Assembly (NCBI RefSeq): GCF_013201545.1
Contig: NZ_CP053746.1
Location: 1-64,000, forward strand
Direction of reading: 5' to 3'
Length of the DNA stretch: 64,000 nt
Source of the DNA: Pseudomonas graminis
GTDB taxonomy: Bacteria > Pseudomonadota > Gammaproteobacteria > Pseudomonadales > Pseudomonadaceae
Every line of letters starts with the position of its first letter. Position 1 is the first letter of the stretch. The notes under the pieces were generated by a model. It did no database searches. It saw only the letters and a list, made by a program, of their open reading frames with translations, and was not told the origin of the DNA. The translations under genes were made by a program, and so were the position numbers. Below, piece after piece: positions 41,502-50,147 of this stretch.

Positions 41502-42017
41502 ATGCCACGCCACCTGATCAAGCGGTACATGCCCGATCCGAACAGCATCCGGGAACACAAATCCTTACGCTTTCTTGGCTCTCTCCTGCACGACCCCAAC
41601 CTCTGGCACCTCAATCGACATTCCGTGGCGCGCGCGATGGGGATCGGGCTGTTTGCCGCCTTGATGCCGATGCCGTTGCAAATGCTGCTGGCTGCCGTGC
41701 TGGCGATCTGGGTCCGGGCAAACATGCCGATCGCTGTCAGTCTGTGCTGGCTGACCAACCCGCTGACGATGCCGCCGGTGTTTTATTGCACCTATAAAAT
41801 CGGCGCGCTGCTGATGGGCTTGCCGCCGCGGCATTTCCCCGACGAGCTGAGTTGGGACTGGATCAGTGGACAGCTGTCCACCTTGTGGCAGCCGTTCTTG
41901 CTGGGGTCGGTGGTGGCGGGGATTGTGCTGGGCGTGGCGGGGTATTTCGGGACGATGGCGTACTGGCGCTGGTGGGTCGGGCGGCAGTGGAAGCAGCGCA
42001 AGGCAAAGCGCCAATAG
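41502..42017 (+). CDS. DUF2062 membrane protein
   Basis: 171 aa from ATG at 41502 (MPRHLIKRYMPDPNSI). The DUF2062 pattern is clear: a basic N-terminus, HRHSVARAMGIGLFAALMPMPLQML, then NPLTMPPVFYCTYKIG and a final membrane helix near FLLGSVVAGIVLGVAGYF. About three membrane segments are predicted. The function of the family is unknown. It is divergent from comEC with a 150-nt gap; this neighbour pair is conserved in pseudomonads. Confidence 0.88.
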   Translation: MPRHLIKRYMPDPNSIREHKSLRFLGSLLHDPNLWHLNRHSVARAMGIGLFAALMPMPLQMLLAAVLAIWVRANMPIAVSLCWLTNPLTMPPVFYCTYKIGALLMGLPPRHFPDELSWDWISGQLSTLWQPFLLGSVVAGIVLGVAGYFGTMAYWRWWVGRQWKQRKAKRQ

Positions 42018-42034
42018 TGCGAACACAGCAGAAC

Positions 42035-42185
42035 ATGTGGGAGTGAGCTTGCTCACGAAGGCGTCAGTACATCCGCTATATCTTCAGCGCGTGTCATACC
42101 ATCTTCGCGAGCAAGGTGGAGCGCCACCCCGGTCGCTCCCACATTGGAACTCACCATGTGGGAGTGAGATTGCCCACTCCCACAG
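42035..42185. repeat. REP pair, TGTGGGAGTGAGCTTGCTCACGAA family
   Basis: About 42036-42063 carries TGTGGGAGTGAGCTTGCTCA; an inverted partner lies at about 42102-42146. A separate perfect palindrome TGTGGGAGTG...CACTCCCACA spans 42157-42184. It fills the DUF2062/ABC-permease gap and can end both convergent transcripts by hairpin formation. A related copy is at 59120. Confidence 0.8.
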
Positions 42186-42196
42186 TATGCGGCGAG

Positions 42197-42976
42197 TTAC
42201 TGACGCATCCCGCGTCCGCTCACCAGCAATCGCGCGCAGCCGAGGTACAGCACGATGGTCGCAACGACCATGAACGCCAGGGCGATGCTGATCTTGATAT
42301 CGGACACGCCAAGGATGCCGAAGCGGAAGGCGTTGACCATGTGAAGCACCGGGTTGGCCAGCGACACGGTTTGCCAGAACGGCGGCAGCAGGTTGATCGA
42401 GTAGAACACCCCGCCCAGGTAGGTCAACGGCGTCAGCACGAAGGTCGGGATGATGGAAATATCATCGAAATTGCGCGCGAACACAGCGTTGATGAAGCCC
42501 AGCAGCGAGAAGATCGTCGCGGTCAGCAGCACCACGATGATCGTGATACCCAAGTGATGCACCTGCAGATCGGTGAAGAACATCGACAGCATCGTCACGA
42601 TCACCCCCACCGCCAGCCCGCGCAGCACGCCGCCAATGGTGTAACCGATCAGGATGGTGTGAGGCGACACCGGCGAAACCATCAACTCTTCAACCGAACG
42701 CTGGAACTTGGCGCCGAAGAAGCTCGATACCACGTTGCCGTAGGAGTTGGTAATCACTGACATCATGATCAGTCCGGGCACGATGTACTGCATGTAAGTG
42801 AAGCCACCCATGTCGCCGATCTGCCGGCCGATCAGGTTGCCGAAGATCACGAAGTACAGAACCATGGTGATCGCCGGCGGCAGCAGGGTCTGCGGCCAGA
42901 TCCGCATGAAGCGCCGGACTTCACGGTAAACGATGGTGTTCAGGGCGATCAGGTTGGGCCGTAGCTCCGAGCTCAT
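42197..42976 (-). CDS. ABC-2 type transporter permease (YadH-like)
   Basis: 259 aa with six predicted membrane helices; it begins LRPNLIALNTIVYREVRRFMRIW and includes LLPPAITMVLYFVIFG and MSPVSPHTILIGYTIGG-like loops. It matches the ABC-2 exporter permease family close to E. coli YadH. The start ATG at 42976 overlaps the ATPase stop (ATGA). The substrate is unknown; family members move drugs, lipids or polysaccharides outward. Confidence 0.88.
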   Translation of the reverse strand: MSSELRPNLIALNTIVYREVRRFMRIWPQTLLPPAITMVLYFVIFGNLIGRQIGDMGGFTYMQYIVPGLIMMSVITNSYGNVVSSFFGAKFQRSVEELMVSPVSPHTILIGYTIGGVLRGLAVGVIVTMLSMFFTDLQVHHLGITIIVVLLTATIFSLLGFINAVFARNFDDISIIPTFVLTPLTYLGGVFYSINLLPPFWQTVSLANPVLHMVNAFRFGILGVSDIKISIALAFMVVATIVLYLGCARLLVSGRGMRQ

Positions 42977-43905
42977 ATCGCCACCTTCGCCAGATTCTTC
43001 TCGACCAGACCCACGAACAACTCCTCAAGGCGATTGGTTTTATTGCGCAGGCTCAACACCTGAATGTTCTGCAGCGACAACTGACTGAACAGCGACGTAA
43101 TGCCGATGGTCTTGTCGACTTGCACCTCAAGGGTCTGGCTATCCACGAACTGCACCGGATAGCCGTTGAGCTGAGGCGCGGCTTGCAGCGGATCCCGCAA
43201 ATCAAGCAGGAAGGTCTCGACGTGCAGCTTGTTAAGCAGCGTCTTCATGCTGGTGTTTTCGATGATCGTGCCGTGATCGATGATGCCGATATTGCGGCAC
43301 AGCTGCTCAGCCTCCTCCAGGTAATGAGTGGTGAGGATGATCGTGATGCCCTTCTCGTTCAGCTCGGTCAGGAAGGTCCACATCGAACGGCGCAGCTCGA
43401 TATCAACACCCGCGGTTGGCTCGTCGAGGATCAACAGGCGCGGCTCGTGAATCAGCGCGCGGGCGATCATCAGACGGCGCTTCATGCCGCCGGACAATGA
43501 ACGTGACGGCGAGTCGCGCTTGTCCCACAAACCAAGCTGGGTCAGGTACTGCTCGGCGCGCTCTTTGGCGATCTTCGGCGGGATGCCGTAATAACCCGCC
43601 TGGGTCACGACGATGTCGAAGGTCTTCTCGAACTGGTTGAAATTGAATTCCTGCGGCACCACACCGATCGAGCGCTTGAGCTGCGCCGGGTTGGTATCGA
43701 GGTCGTGGCCGAAGATGTTCACCGTGCCGCTGGTCTTGTTGACCAGGGTCGAGATGATCCCGATGGTGGTGGATTTGCCGGCGCCGTTGGGGCCGAGCAA
43801 TGCGAAGAAATCACCCTCGGCGACGTCCAGATCAATGCCCTTGAGGGCCTGGAAACCGTTGCCGTAGGTCTTGGTTAGCTGCCGGATGGACAGAGCTGAA
43901 CTCAT
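42973..43905 (-). CDS. ABC transporter ATP-binding protein (YadG-like)
   Basis: 310 aa from ATG at 43905 (MSSALSIRQLTKTYG). Walker A GPNGAGKST is at 38-46, the signature LSGGMKRRL near 141, Walker B LLILDEPTAG near 160 and the H-loop TTHYLEEAE. The C-terminal extension of about 80 residues is typical of ABC-2 drug or lipid exporters. It forms a two-gene exporter with the overlapping permease. The frame is open to 44052 but unlike the family. Confidence 0.92.
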   Translation of the reverse strand: MSSALSIRQLTKTYGNGFQALKGIDLDVAEGDFFALLGPNGAGKSTTIGIISTLVNKTSGTVNIFGHDLDTNPAQLKRSIGVVPQEFNFNQFEKTFDIVVTQAGYYGIPPKIAKERAEQYLTQLGLWDKRDSPSRSLSGGMKRRLMIARALIHEPRLLILDEPTAGVDIELRRSMWTFLTELNEKGITIILTTHYLEEAEQLCRNIGIIDHGTIIENTSMKTLLNKLHVETFLLDLRDPLQAAPQLNGYPVQFVDSQTLEVQVDKTIGITSLFSQLSLQNIQVLSLRNKTNRLEELFVGLVEKNLAKVAI

Positions 43906-44124
43906 GACTGAACACACACCAATAAAAATGAAAAAGGGAAGATAAACGAATACGAAAGTACAGTCGCCGGACTGACACGGCCGCTGACATTTACCGTGCC
44001 GCGCAGCGGGAAGATCAAGCGCAACACAAGGTTGCAAGCGCAGTGGTCGCAATGTTGCGTGCCGATGCCGTCCAAGTACAACGACATCGGTTGATAGTCA
44101 GTATTAACTCGACACGGGCTGAAC

Positions 44125-44748
44125 TCAGGTCAGCGCGGTCATGACCGCCGTGCGATACGCCGGACGCTGTTGCAAACGTTCGTACCAGGCTTTGAGGTGG
44201 GGCAGCTCGCGACGTTCAATCGGCATTTCGAACCAGGGGTAAGCGAAGCAGCCGAGGGGAATGTCGCCCACGCCGAATTCATCGCCCGAGAGGTACGGCT
44301 GATGCGCCAGTGCTGCGTCGACGATGACCAGCAGGCGTTCGACTTCGGCTATCGCCGCGTTGATTTGCGTCCAGTCCTGTTTGTCGGCTGGCGTGCGTAC
44401 TACACCCCAGAACACCGGGCGAAAGGGAGCCGCTAGCGTCGACGTGGTCCAGTCCATCCACTTTTCAGCCTGGGCACGCACCTTGGGGCTGGCGGGATAG
44501 AGCGAAGAACCAGCCGCGTATTGAGCCGCCAGATAGCGAACGATGGTGTTGGATTCCCACAGCACAAACTCGCCGTCTTCAATCATCGGCACCACGCCGT
44601 TGGGGTTCTTCGCCAGATACTCGGGCTGATCGTTGACCCCGAAAGCGCCGCCGGCATTCAGCGACTCATATTCCAGCCCCAGTTCCTCGGCGATCCACAA
44701 TGCCTTGCGCACATTGGACGAGTTCTTGCGGCCCCAGATCTTCAACAT
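44125..44748 (-). CDS. Glutathione S-transferase family protein
   Basis: 207 aa from ATG at 44748, with GGAG nine bases upstream. The N-terminal thioredoxin-like domain begins LKIWGRKNSSNVRKALWIAEE and includes PNGVVPMIEDG and the glutathione-binding WESNTIVRYLA. The all-helical C-terminal domain contains GVGDIPLGCFAYPW. The specific substrate is unknown. In PAO1 a GST also lies between this ABC exporter and the acyl-CoA dehydrogenase, so the neighbourhood is conserved. Confidence 0.9.
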   Translation of the reverse strand: MLKIWGRKNSSNVRKALWIAEELGLEYESLNAGGAFGVNDQPEYLAKNPNGVVPMIEDGEFVLWESNTIVRYLAAQYAAGSSLYPASPKVRAQAEKWMDWTTSTLAAPFRPVFWGVVRTPADKQDWTQINAAIAEVERLLVIVDAALAHQPYLSGDEFGVGDIPLGCFAYPWFEMPIERRELPHLKAWYERLQQRPAYRTAVMTALT

Positions 44749-44961
44749 GTTGTCATTCTCCGTGTGGTCAACGAGCGATGAGTGGCGTTTGCGGCGGGCC
44801 ACAGTCTACTCCGGGATGCGGGTGTTCGAGCCACAACTTCCTGTGCATCGGCCAGCCCCCGAACTCCCTTGGTAGCGCGGGGTCACTATCGAAGCGCGGG
44901 CCAGAGCGGTCGACAGCGCAGCCGGTTGCGCTTATCGCACCGTCATCATGGAGGGCTGTTT

Positions 44962-47406
44962 ATGCTGTTGTTGTGGATCGTAGTGTTGGTGGTCGGCGTG
45001 GCCTGGCTGGCCCATCGGCGTGTTGCGCCCTTCCCCGCCCTGGGCATCGTCGCGGTGTACCTGCTGGCGATGGGCGCGTTCAGCCATGCCCACGGATGGA
45101 TGATTATCCCGTGGGTACTGTGGCTCGGCGTCGCGTTGATGCTGGCGCTGCCGGACCTGCGTCGCAAACACTTCAGTACGCCGATGTTCTCGTGGTTTCA
45201 GAAAGTGCTGCCGCCGATGTCCGCCACCGAGCGTGACGCCATCGACGCCGGCACGGTGTGGTGGGATGGCGAGCTGTTCAGCGGCCGTCCGGACTGGAAC
45301 ACCCTGCTCAGCTATCCGAAAAGCACACTGACCGATGAGGAGCAGGCGTTCCTCGACGGCCCGACCGAAGAGCTGTGTGCCATGGTCAGCGACTGGGAGA
45401 TCGGTCAGGCCATGGACCTGCCGCCTGAAGCCTGGGCGCATATAAAGGCCCATGGTTTCTTCGCGCTGATCATTCCCAAGGAATACGGCGGTAAAGGCTT
45501 CTCGGCCTACGCCCACTCGCAGGTAGCGATGAAGTTGGCGACCCGCAGCGGCGATCTGGCCTCTACAGTGATGGTGCCCAACTCACTGGGCCCGGCAGAA
45601 CTGCTGCTGCATTACGGTACGGATGAACAGCGCAACCACTATTTGCCGCGCCTGGCCCGTGGCGAAGAGATTCCGTGCTTTGCATTGACTGGCCCGCTGG
45701 CCGGCTCCGACGCAGGGGCGATGCCTGACACCGGTATCATCTGCAAGGGCCAGTGGGAAGGCGAAGAAGTCATCGGTCTGCGCCTGAACTGGGAAAAGCG
45801 CTACATCACCCTTGGCCCGGTCGCTACCCTTCTGGGCCTGGCCTTTAAGGCCTACGACCCTGAGCATTTGCTGGGTGACGAGACAGACCTGGGCATCAGC
45901 CTGGCGCTGATACCCACCGACACCGCGGGTGTGGAGATCGGTCGTCGTCATGTGCCACTGGGCGCTGCCTTCATGAACGGCCCGAACTCCGGCAAGGACG
46001 TGTTCATTCCGCTGGAATACCTGATCGGCGGCCAAGACATGCTCGGCAAAGGCTGGATGATGCTGATGAATTGTCTGTCGGTCGGGCGTTCGATTTCCCT
46101 GCCGGCTGTCGGTACCGGCGCTGCGAAGTTCACCAGCCTGGTTACCGGGCAGTACACCCAGGTTCGCGAACAATTCAATGTTCCGCTGGCGGCGTTCGAG
46201 GGCATTCAGGAGTCTCTGGCGCGTATCGGCGGCAATGCCTGGCTGATGGACAGCGCGCGCATCCTGACCGCCAACGCGGTGGACTTGGGCGAGAAGCCTT
46301 CGGTGCTGTCGGCGATTCTGAAGTACCACCTGACCGAGCGTGGACGCGAATGCATCACCCATGCGATGGATGTGCACGGCGGCAAGGGCATCATCATGGG
46401 CCCGAACAACTATTTGGGCCGCTCGTGGCAAGGCGCGCCGATTTTCATCACCGTGGAAGGCGCGAACATTCTGTCGCGCAACCTGATGATCTTCGGTCAG
46501 GGTGCCATTCGCTGCCATCCGTTCGTGCTGAAGGAAATGGCCCTCGCCGGTCGTAAGGATCATGACCGGGCGGTGGTGGAATTCGACGGCCTGCTGATGC
46601 AGCACATTGGTTTTGCCTTTCGCAACGCGGCCAGCACGCTGGTGTTGAACCTGGGGCTAGGGCATTTCGAAAGCGTGCCGGGTGATCGCCTGAGTCAGGG
46701 TTATTTCCGCGCGCTGAACCGTCAGGCGGCAGCGTTCGCGATGCTGGCGGACCTGAGCATGATGCTGCTGGGCGGCGAGTTGAAACGCCGTGAACGTCTG
46801 TCGGCGCGGCTGGGCGATGTGCTGAGCCACATGTACCTGGCGTCTGCCGCGCTCAAGCGTTATCACGATCTGGATTATCCCGAAGCGCTGGCGCCGCTGT
46901 TCTGCTGGTCCATGGAAGAAGCATTGGGCGAGTCGGAGCGCGCGCTGGACGAATTGCTGAGTAATTTCCCGAACCGCATTCTCGGCGGGATGCTTAGGGT
47001 GATCGTGTTCCCGTTCGGCCGTCGTCATAAGGGGCCTTCGGATAGGCTGGATGCGCAGGTCGCGGAGATCCTCGGCCGCGCCAAAGGCGACCCGGCGCTG
47101 GAATCGGTGCTTGCCGGTTGCTATCGCCCGACCGACGCAGAGGATCCGGTCGGCGCATTGCAGCACGCCAGCGACTTGCTCAGCGGCGCCAAGGCTATCC
47201 GCAGCAAACTGCATCACGGGGTGAAAAGCGGTCAGGTCAAGCCAGCGGGTGGCGAGCATCTGATTGACGCCGCGCTCAATGCAGGCGTGCTGCAGGCGGC
47301 GGAAGCGCAAACCCTGCGCGCAGCAGAGGCGGCACGACGCAAGGTGATCGACGTGGATGACTTTGATAAGGAAGAGCTGGTGGCCACCGAAGGCAAAACC
47401 CGCTGA
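44962..47406 (+). CDS. fadE: Acyl-CoA dehydrogenase, FadE type
   Basis: First step of fatty acid beta-oxidation. 814 aa from ATG at 44962 (GGAGG upstream), the length of FadE rather than of 380-aa acyl-CoA dehydrogenases. Three hydrophobic segments lie in the first 70 residues (LLLWIVVLVVGVAWL, LGIVAVYLLAMGAF, IIPWVLWLGVALMLAL). The FAD-dependent core follows, with HGFFALIIPKEYGG, CFALTGPLAGSDAGA and VHGGKGIIMGPNNYLGR, and then a DUF1974-type C-terminal region. It is divergent from the GST gene. Confidence 0.93.
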   Translation: MLLLWIVVLVVGVAWLAHRRVAPFPALGIVAVYLLAMGAFSHAHGWMIIPWVLWLGVALMLALPDLRRKHFSTPMFSWFQKVLPPMSATERDAIDAGTVWWDGELFSGRPDWNTLLSYPKSTLTDEEQAFLDGPTEELCAMVSDWEIGQAMDLPPEAWAHIKAHGFFALIIPKEYGGKGFSAYAHSQVAMKLATRSGDLASTVMVPNSLGPAELLLHYGTDEQRNHYLPRLARGEEIPCFALTGPLAGSDAGAMPDTGIICKGQWEGEEVIGLRLNWEKRYITLGPVATLLGLAFKAYDPEHLLGDETDLGISLALIPTDTAGVEIGRRHVPLGAAFMNGPNSGKDVFIPLEYLIGGQDMLGKGWMMLMNCLSVGRSISLPAVGTGAAKFTSLVTGQYTQVREQFNVPLAAFEGIQESLARIGGNAWLMDSARILTANAVDLGEKPSVLSAILKYHLTERGRECITHAMDVHGGKGIIMGPNNYLGRSWQGAPIFITVEGANILSRNLMIFGQGAIRCHPFVLKEMALAGRKDHDRAVVEFDGLLMQHIGFAFRNAASTLVLNLGLGHFESVPGDRLSQGYFRALNRQAAAFAMLADLSMMLLGGELKRRERLSARLGDVLSHMYLASAALKRYHDLDYPEALAPLFCWSMEEALGESERALDELLSNFPNRILGGMLRVIVFPFGRRHKGPSDRLDAQVAEILGRAKGDPALESVLAGCYRPTDAEDPVGALQHASDLLSGAKAIRSKLHHGVKSGQVKPAGGEHLIDAALNAGVLQAAEAQTLRAAEAARRKVIDVDDFDKEELVATEGKTR

Positions 47407-47420
47407 TTACGGCATACCGA

Positions 47421-47504
47421 GTAGGCGTGAGCTTGCTCGCGATGGCTTAGGTACAGGCGCTGATGACAGGTCAGCCCCACCGAAGCCTTCGCGGGCAAGC
47501 GCGC
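47421..47504. repeat. REP pair between fadE and the 67-aa gene
   Basis: GTAGGCGTGAGCTTGCTCGCGATGG (about 47421-47445) and an inverted half CTTCGCGGGCAAGCGCG (about 47487-47504). It is a variant of the GTGAGCTTGCTC family seen at 42.0 and 59.1 kb. Confidence 0.7.
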
Positions 47505-47603
47505 TTTTAAAATTGCGGTCCGCGACTTACGTCTACATACACCGCTCTTGCGAATTGTCCTACACTCCTTGGTAACAACAAGAAAAACCCAAGGGGACGC
47601 ATC

Positions 47604-47807
47604 ATGATTAACCAACGCCTGACTCATCGCTGCCTGCTCTCTGAAATCGCCTCGGGGGAGGATCTTTACAGGGGCAAGCCGACACAAACGCTGCAAACCC
47701 TTCTGATGATGGGTTTTGTCACCCGTCTGCCCAGTCCCGATCGCACCTATGCGCACCTCGCCCTGACTGAAGCAGGCCACCGGTATCTGGCCGGGTTGTG
47801 GCATTGA
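47604..47807 (+). CDS. Small conserved hypothetical protein
   Basis: 67 aa with a good ribosome site (AAGGGG) nine bases before ATG 47604. It starts MINQRLTHRCLLSEIASGED and ends TYAHLALTEAGHRYLAGL, a layout like a short winged-helix fragment (the LTEAGHRYL pattern is common in marR- or HTH-like proteins), but no clear family is recognised. It lies upstream of the PA2817-like gene in the same orientation. Confidence 0.65.
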   Translation: MINQRLTHRCLLSEIASGEDLYRGKPTQTLQTLLMMGFVTRLPSPDRTYAHLALTEAGHRYLAGLWH

Positions 47808-47871
47808 GATAGCCGCAGGCGGCGGGGGGATCTATACTCCCGCGCCTGTTTTTGTCTCTGAGGGCTTCATC

Positions 47872-48282
47872 ATGGCCGACGCCAATCTCGACCACATCAT
47901 GAATCTGCTGTTGCACTTGCGCGGCATCCTGGTCGCGCTGGGAGAGGCCGAGCAGGTCCCCGAGGAAAGTCATGCGCTGTTTCTGGAGCGTTACGATGAG
48001 TTGCTGACGCTATTGCCGGCGGATCCGATCGAGAGTCAGTATCTGGGGCAGGATTTGTTGTGTCAGGTGATTCAGCGTTATCCGCAGATTGCTCATTTGG
48101 TGCCGCGGGATTTGCTTTGGTTTTTCGCGGGCGATTGTCTGCATTTCATGCCGGACGATGAGATTGATTTGTATACGGCGCTGGAGGAGCGTCGCTTTGA
48201 GGCGATGGAGAACGATGAGCCGTTTGACTGGAATCAGGAGAAGCAGTTGCTGGCGATGTCGCAGTCTGAGTCGAAGCATTGA
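47872..48282 (+). CDS. PA2817 family protein
   Basis: 136 aa, acidic, soluble. It is recognised as the pseudomonad family named after PA2817 from its position after fadE and segments such as LLHLRGILVALGEAEQV, YDELLTLLPADPIESQYLGQ and FFAGDCLHFMPDDEI. Function unknown. The start is ATG at 47872. It is last in the fadE neighbourhood before a repeat-rich gap of 700 nt. Confidence 0.75.
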   Translation: MADANLDHIMNLLLHLRGILVALGEAEQVPEESHALFLERYDELLTLLPADPIESQYLGQDLLCQVIQRYPQIAHLVPRDLLWFFAGDCLHFMPDDEIDLYTALEERRFEAMENDEPFDWNQEKQLLAMSQSESKH

Positions 48283-48317
48283 TCCGGGATGGCGGTTTTA
48301 GATCAAGATCAGGAGCG

Positions 48318-48560
48318 TCGGCCTAACGGCCTCGGTTTCGCCTTCGGCGAGTTACTTGGAAAAGTCGAAAGTCGCACCATCCCCAAGTAACCAAGGGTGC
48401 TTGCTCCTGGTTGGGCCCGACTTCGTCGGGTTCCTTCACTCCGGTCTCGCTCCGTGGGCCCGCGCCGAACGGGCATCCATGCCCTGACGGCGCTCTCGCC
48501 GCATCCATGCGGCTCGGCCCACTCCGCGAAACCTGCGTTCAGCCTGCACCCAAGTCGCGT
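48318..48560. repeat. Long degenerate intergenic repeat
   Basis: The sequence around GAGTTACTTGGAAAAG and AAGTAACCAAGGGTGCTTGC, followed by GTTGGGCCCGACTTCGTCGGG and CTCCGGTCTCGCTCCG, is of a kind scattered between genes in several Pseudomonas genomes (from memory). It contains short palindromes such as CCCGACTTCGTCGGG. No protein is recognisable. I see it as a non-coding repeat relic. Confidence 0.55.
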
Positions 48561-48588
48561 TTGGCGGTGTCTGGGCCTTCTGCGTATG

Positions 48589-48815
48589 ACGATCAAGATT
48601 AAGATCAAGATCCAGATCAACGGCAGATCAAAGGCTTCCCGGCTGAAGTTGGTCCTAAGGGGGACGCCGCCGGTCCTTATGACTGCGCGCATTTGTAGGA
48701 CCGGCTTTAGCCGGGAAGAGGTCAGCACGGGCGCCGCGAATTGATCGTTCCCACGCTCTGCGTGGGAATGCAGCCAAGACGCTCCGCGTCGTCATTGAGC
48801 TTGGCAGTGGCTCTG
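48589..48815. repeat. Repeat mosaic: GATCAAGAT run, inverted REP pair, CCCACGCTCTGCGTGGG palindrome
   Basis: 48589-48628 has an irregular GATCAAGAT/AAGATC run. 48634-48657 and 48694-48718 form an inverted pair of the GGACCGGCTTTAGCCGGGAAG family. 48746-48790 has the palindrome CCCACGCTCTGCGTGGG followed by GACGCTCCGCGTC. Together with the segment at 48318-48560 this fills most of the gap between the PA2817-like gene and the sulfur locus. Confidence 0.75.
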
Positions 48816-48868
48816 CCGCTCAACAAAACATTTTGTGATCTTACCTGCCCGCTAAATGCATATTTTTT

Positions 48869-48880
48869 ATAATTAGCTTA
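48869..48880 (+). promoter_or_regulatory. AT-rich motif upstream of the SsuD-like gene
   Basis: ATAATTAGCTTA, 105 nt before the SsuD-like start. It closely matches motifs before three other sulfur units (51047, 56824, 59281). It may be an operator for a sulfur regulator such as CysB or the local LysR protein; the identity is inference. Confidence 0.5.
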
Positions 48881-48984
48881 GCGCCAAATCGAATTTCACA
48901 GACCCTCGACTTCCCCCTATGTTGCTGACTCGCACCCGCGCCCTCCCCTTGGTGCAGGTTGTTCCATCAGCACGAGGAATTGTC

Positions 48985-50073
48985 ATGAGCGTCGAGTTCA
49001 TCGGTTATATCGCGACCCAACCCGGGTCGGAGATTCATCCGCGCAGCGGGCCGGCGGTCCAGCCTGAGTATGTGGAGAAAGTCGCCCGTGCCCATGAAGA
49101 GGCGGGCTTTGATCGTGCACTGGTTGCTTACCATTCCAACAGCCCGGACAGTGCGTTCGTGGCGTCTTACGCGGCCAGCGTCACGACAACATTGAAGTTT
49201 CTCGTCGCACACCGTCCGGGTTTTATCTCACCCACAGTCGCCGCTCGGCAATTCGCCACGCTGGATGTGTTCACTGGCGGGCGGATTGCGGTGCACATCA
49301 TTACAGGCGGCGATGATCAGGAGCTGCGCGCCGACGGCAGCTTCATTGGCAAGGATGAGCGTTACGCGCGCACGGACGAGTACCTCGGCGTTGTGCGCCA
49401 GGAATGGACCGCCGACAAGCCGTTCGATCACCACGGTGATTATTACCAGTTCGAGGGCGCTCATTCGTTGGTCAAGTCGCCGCAGCAGCCGCATATTCCG
49501 CTGTATTTCGGGGGTGCCTCGCGGGCTGCGCTGGAAGTTGCCGGTAAGCATGCCGATGTTTATGCGCTGTGGGGCGAGACCTACGAGCAAGTAAGAGACA
49601 TCGTCAAACAGGTGCGGGCTGAAGCCGCAAAACACGGCCGGACGGTACGTTTCAGCCTGTCATTGCGGCCGATTCTGGCGGAGACGGAGGAAAAGGCCTG
49701 GGCGCGTGCGGACAATATTCTTGAGCGGGCGAAGGCACTGGCGCAGGCTTCAGGGTTTGAATGCCGAGAGCCGCCGAATGAAGGCTCGCGGCGTTTGCTG
49801 GAAGCCGCGGCCCAAGGTGCGCGCCTGGACAAACGCTTGTGGACCGGCATTGCCGGACTGCTCGGCGCGAAAGGCAACTCCACCGCATTGGTGGGTACCG
49901 CAGAGCAAGTGGCCGAAGCGCTGCTGGATTATTACGACCTGGGAATCACGACATTCCTGATTCGCGGTTTTGATCCGCTGCAAGACGCAATCGATTACGG
50001 CAAAAAACTGATCCCGCTGACACGCGAATTGGTAGCGCGGCGTGAGCAGGAGAAGAACGAGAAAGTGGCGTAA
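48985..50073 (+). CDS. SsuD-like FMNH2-dependent monooxygenase (LLM class)
   Basis: 362 aa from ATG at 48985, with AGGA upstream. The bacterial luciferase-like fold resembles alkanesulfonate monooxygenase SsuD: LKFLVAHRPGFISPTVAARQFATLD, NVxTGG-like HIITGGDDQELRADG, PLYFGGASRAALE and GTAEQVAEALLDYYDLG. It likely cleaves a C-S bond of an organosulfur compound to release sulfite, using reduced flavin from a separate reductase. No reductase is encoded nearby. It resembles the PAO1 PA2598-type enzyme (from memory). The substrate is not deducible. Confidence 0.85.
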   Translation: MSVEFIGYIATQPGSEIHPRSGPAVQPEYVEKVARAHEEAGFDRALVAYHSNSPDSAFVASYAASVTTTLKFLVAHRPGFISPTVAARQFATLDVFTGGRIAVHIITGGDDQELRADGSFIGKDERYARTDEYLGVVRQEWTADKPFDHHGDYYQFEGAHSLVKSPQQPHIPLYFGGASRAALEVAGKHADVYALWGETYEQVRDIVKQVRAEAAKHGRTVRFSLSLRPILAETEEKAWARADNILERAKALAQASGFECREPPNEGSRRLLEAAAQGARLDKRLWTGIAGLLGAKGNSTALVGTAEQVAEALLDYYDLGITTFLIRGFDPLQDAIDYGKKLIPLTRELVARREQEKNEKVA

Positions 50074-50110
50074 TCGCCGCCTGCGCGGCAGGCCTCATCA
50101 ACACCCCATG

Positions 50111-50139
50111 CCAGGCGCGCCGCGTCACGGCGCGCCAGG
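50111..50139. terminator. GC-rich hairpin between convergent genes
   Basis: GGCGCGCC (50114-50121) and GGCGCGCC (50129-50136) are each self-complementary and pair across a 7-nt loop. There is no T-run, so it is a possible but unproven terminator for the SsuD-like gene and the aldolase gene, which converge here. Confidence 0.45.
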
Positions 50140-50147
50140 ATTAGGTA

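Noticed and set aside
47604..47807. Calling the 67-aa protein a MarR-type regulator
   Set aside because: Only the short LTEAGHRYL pattern suggests it; the protein is too short for a full winged-helix domain.
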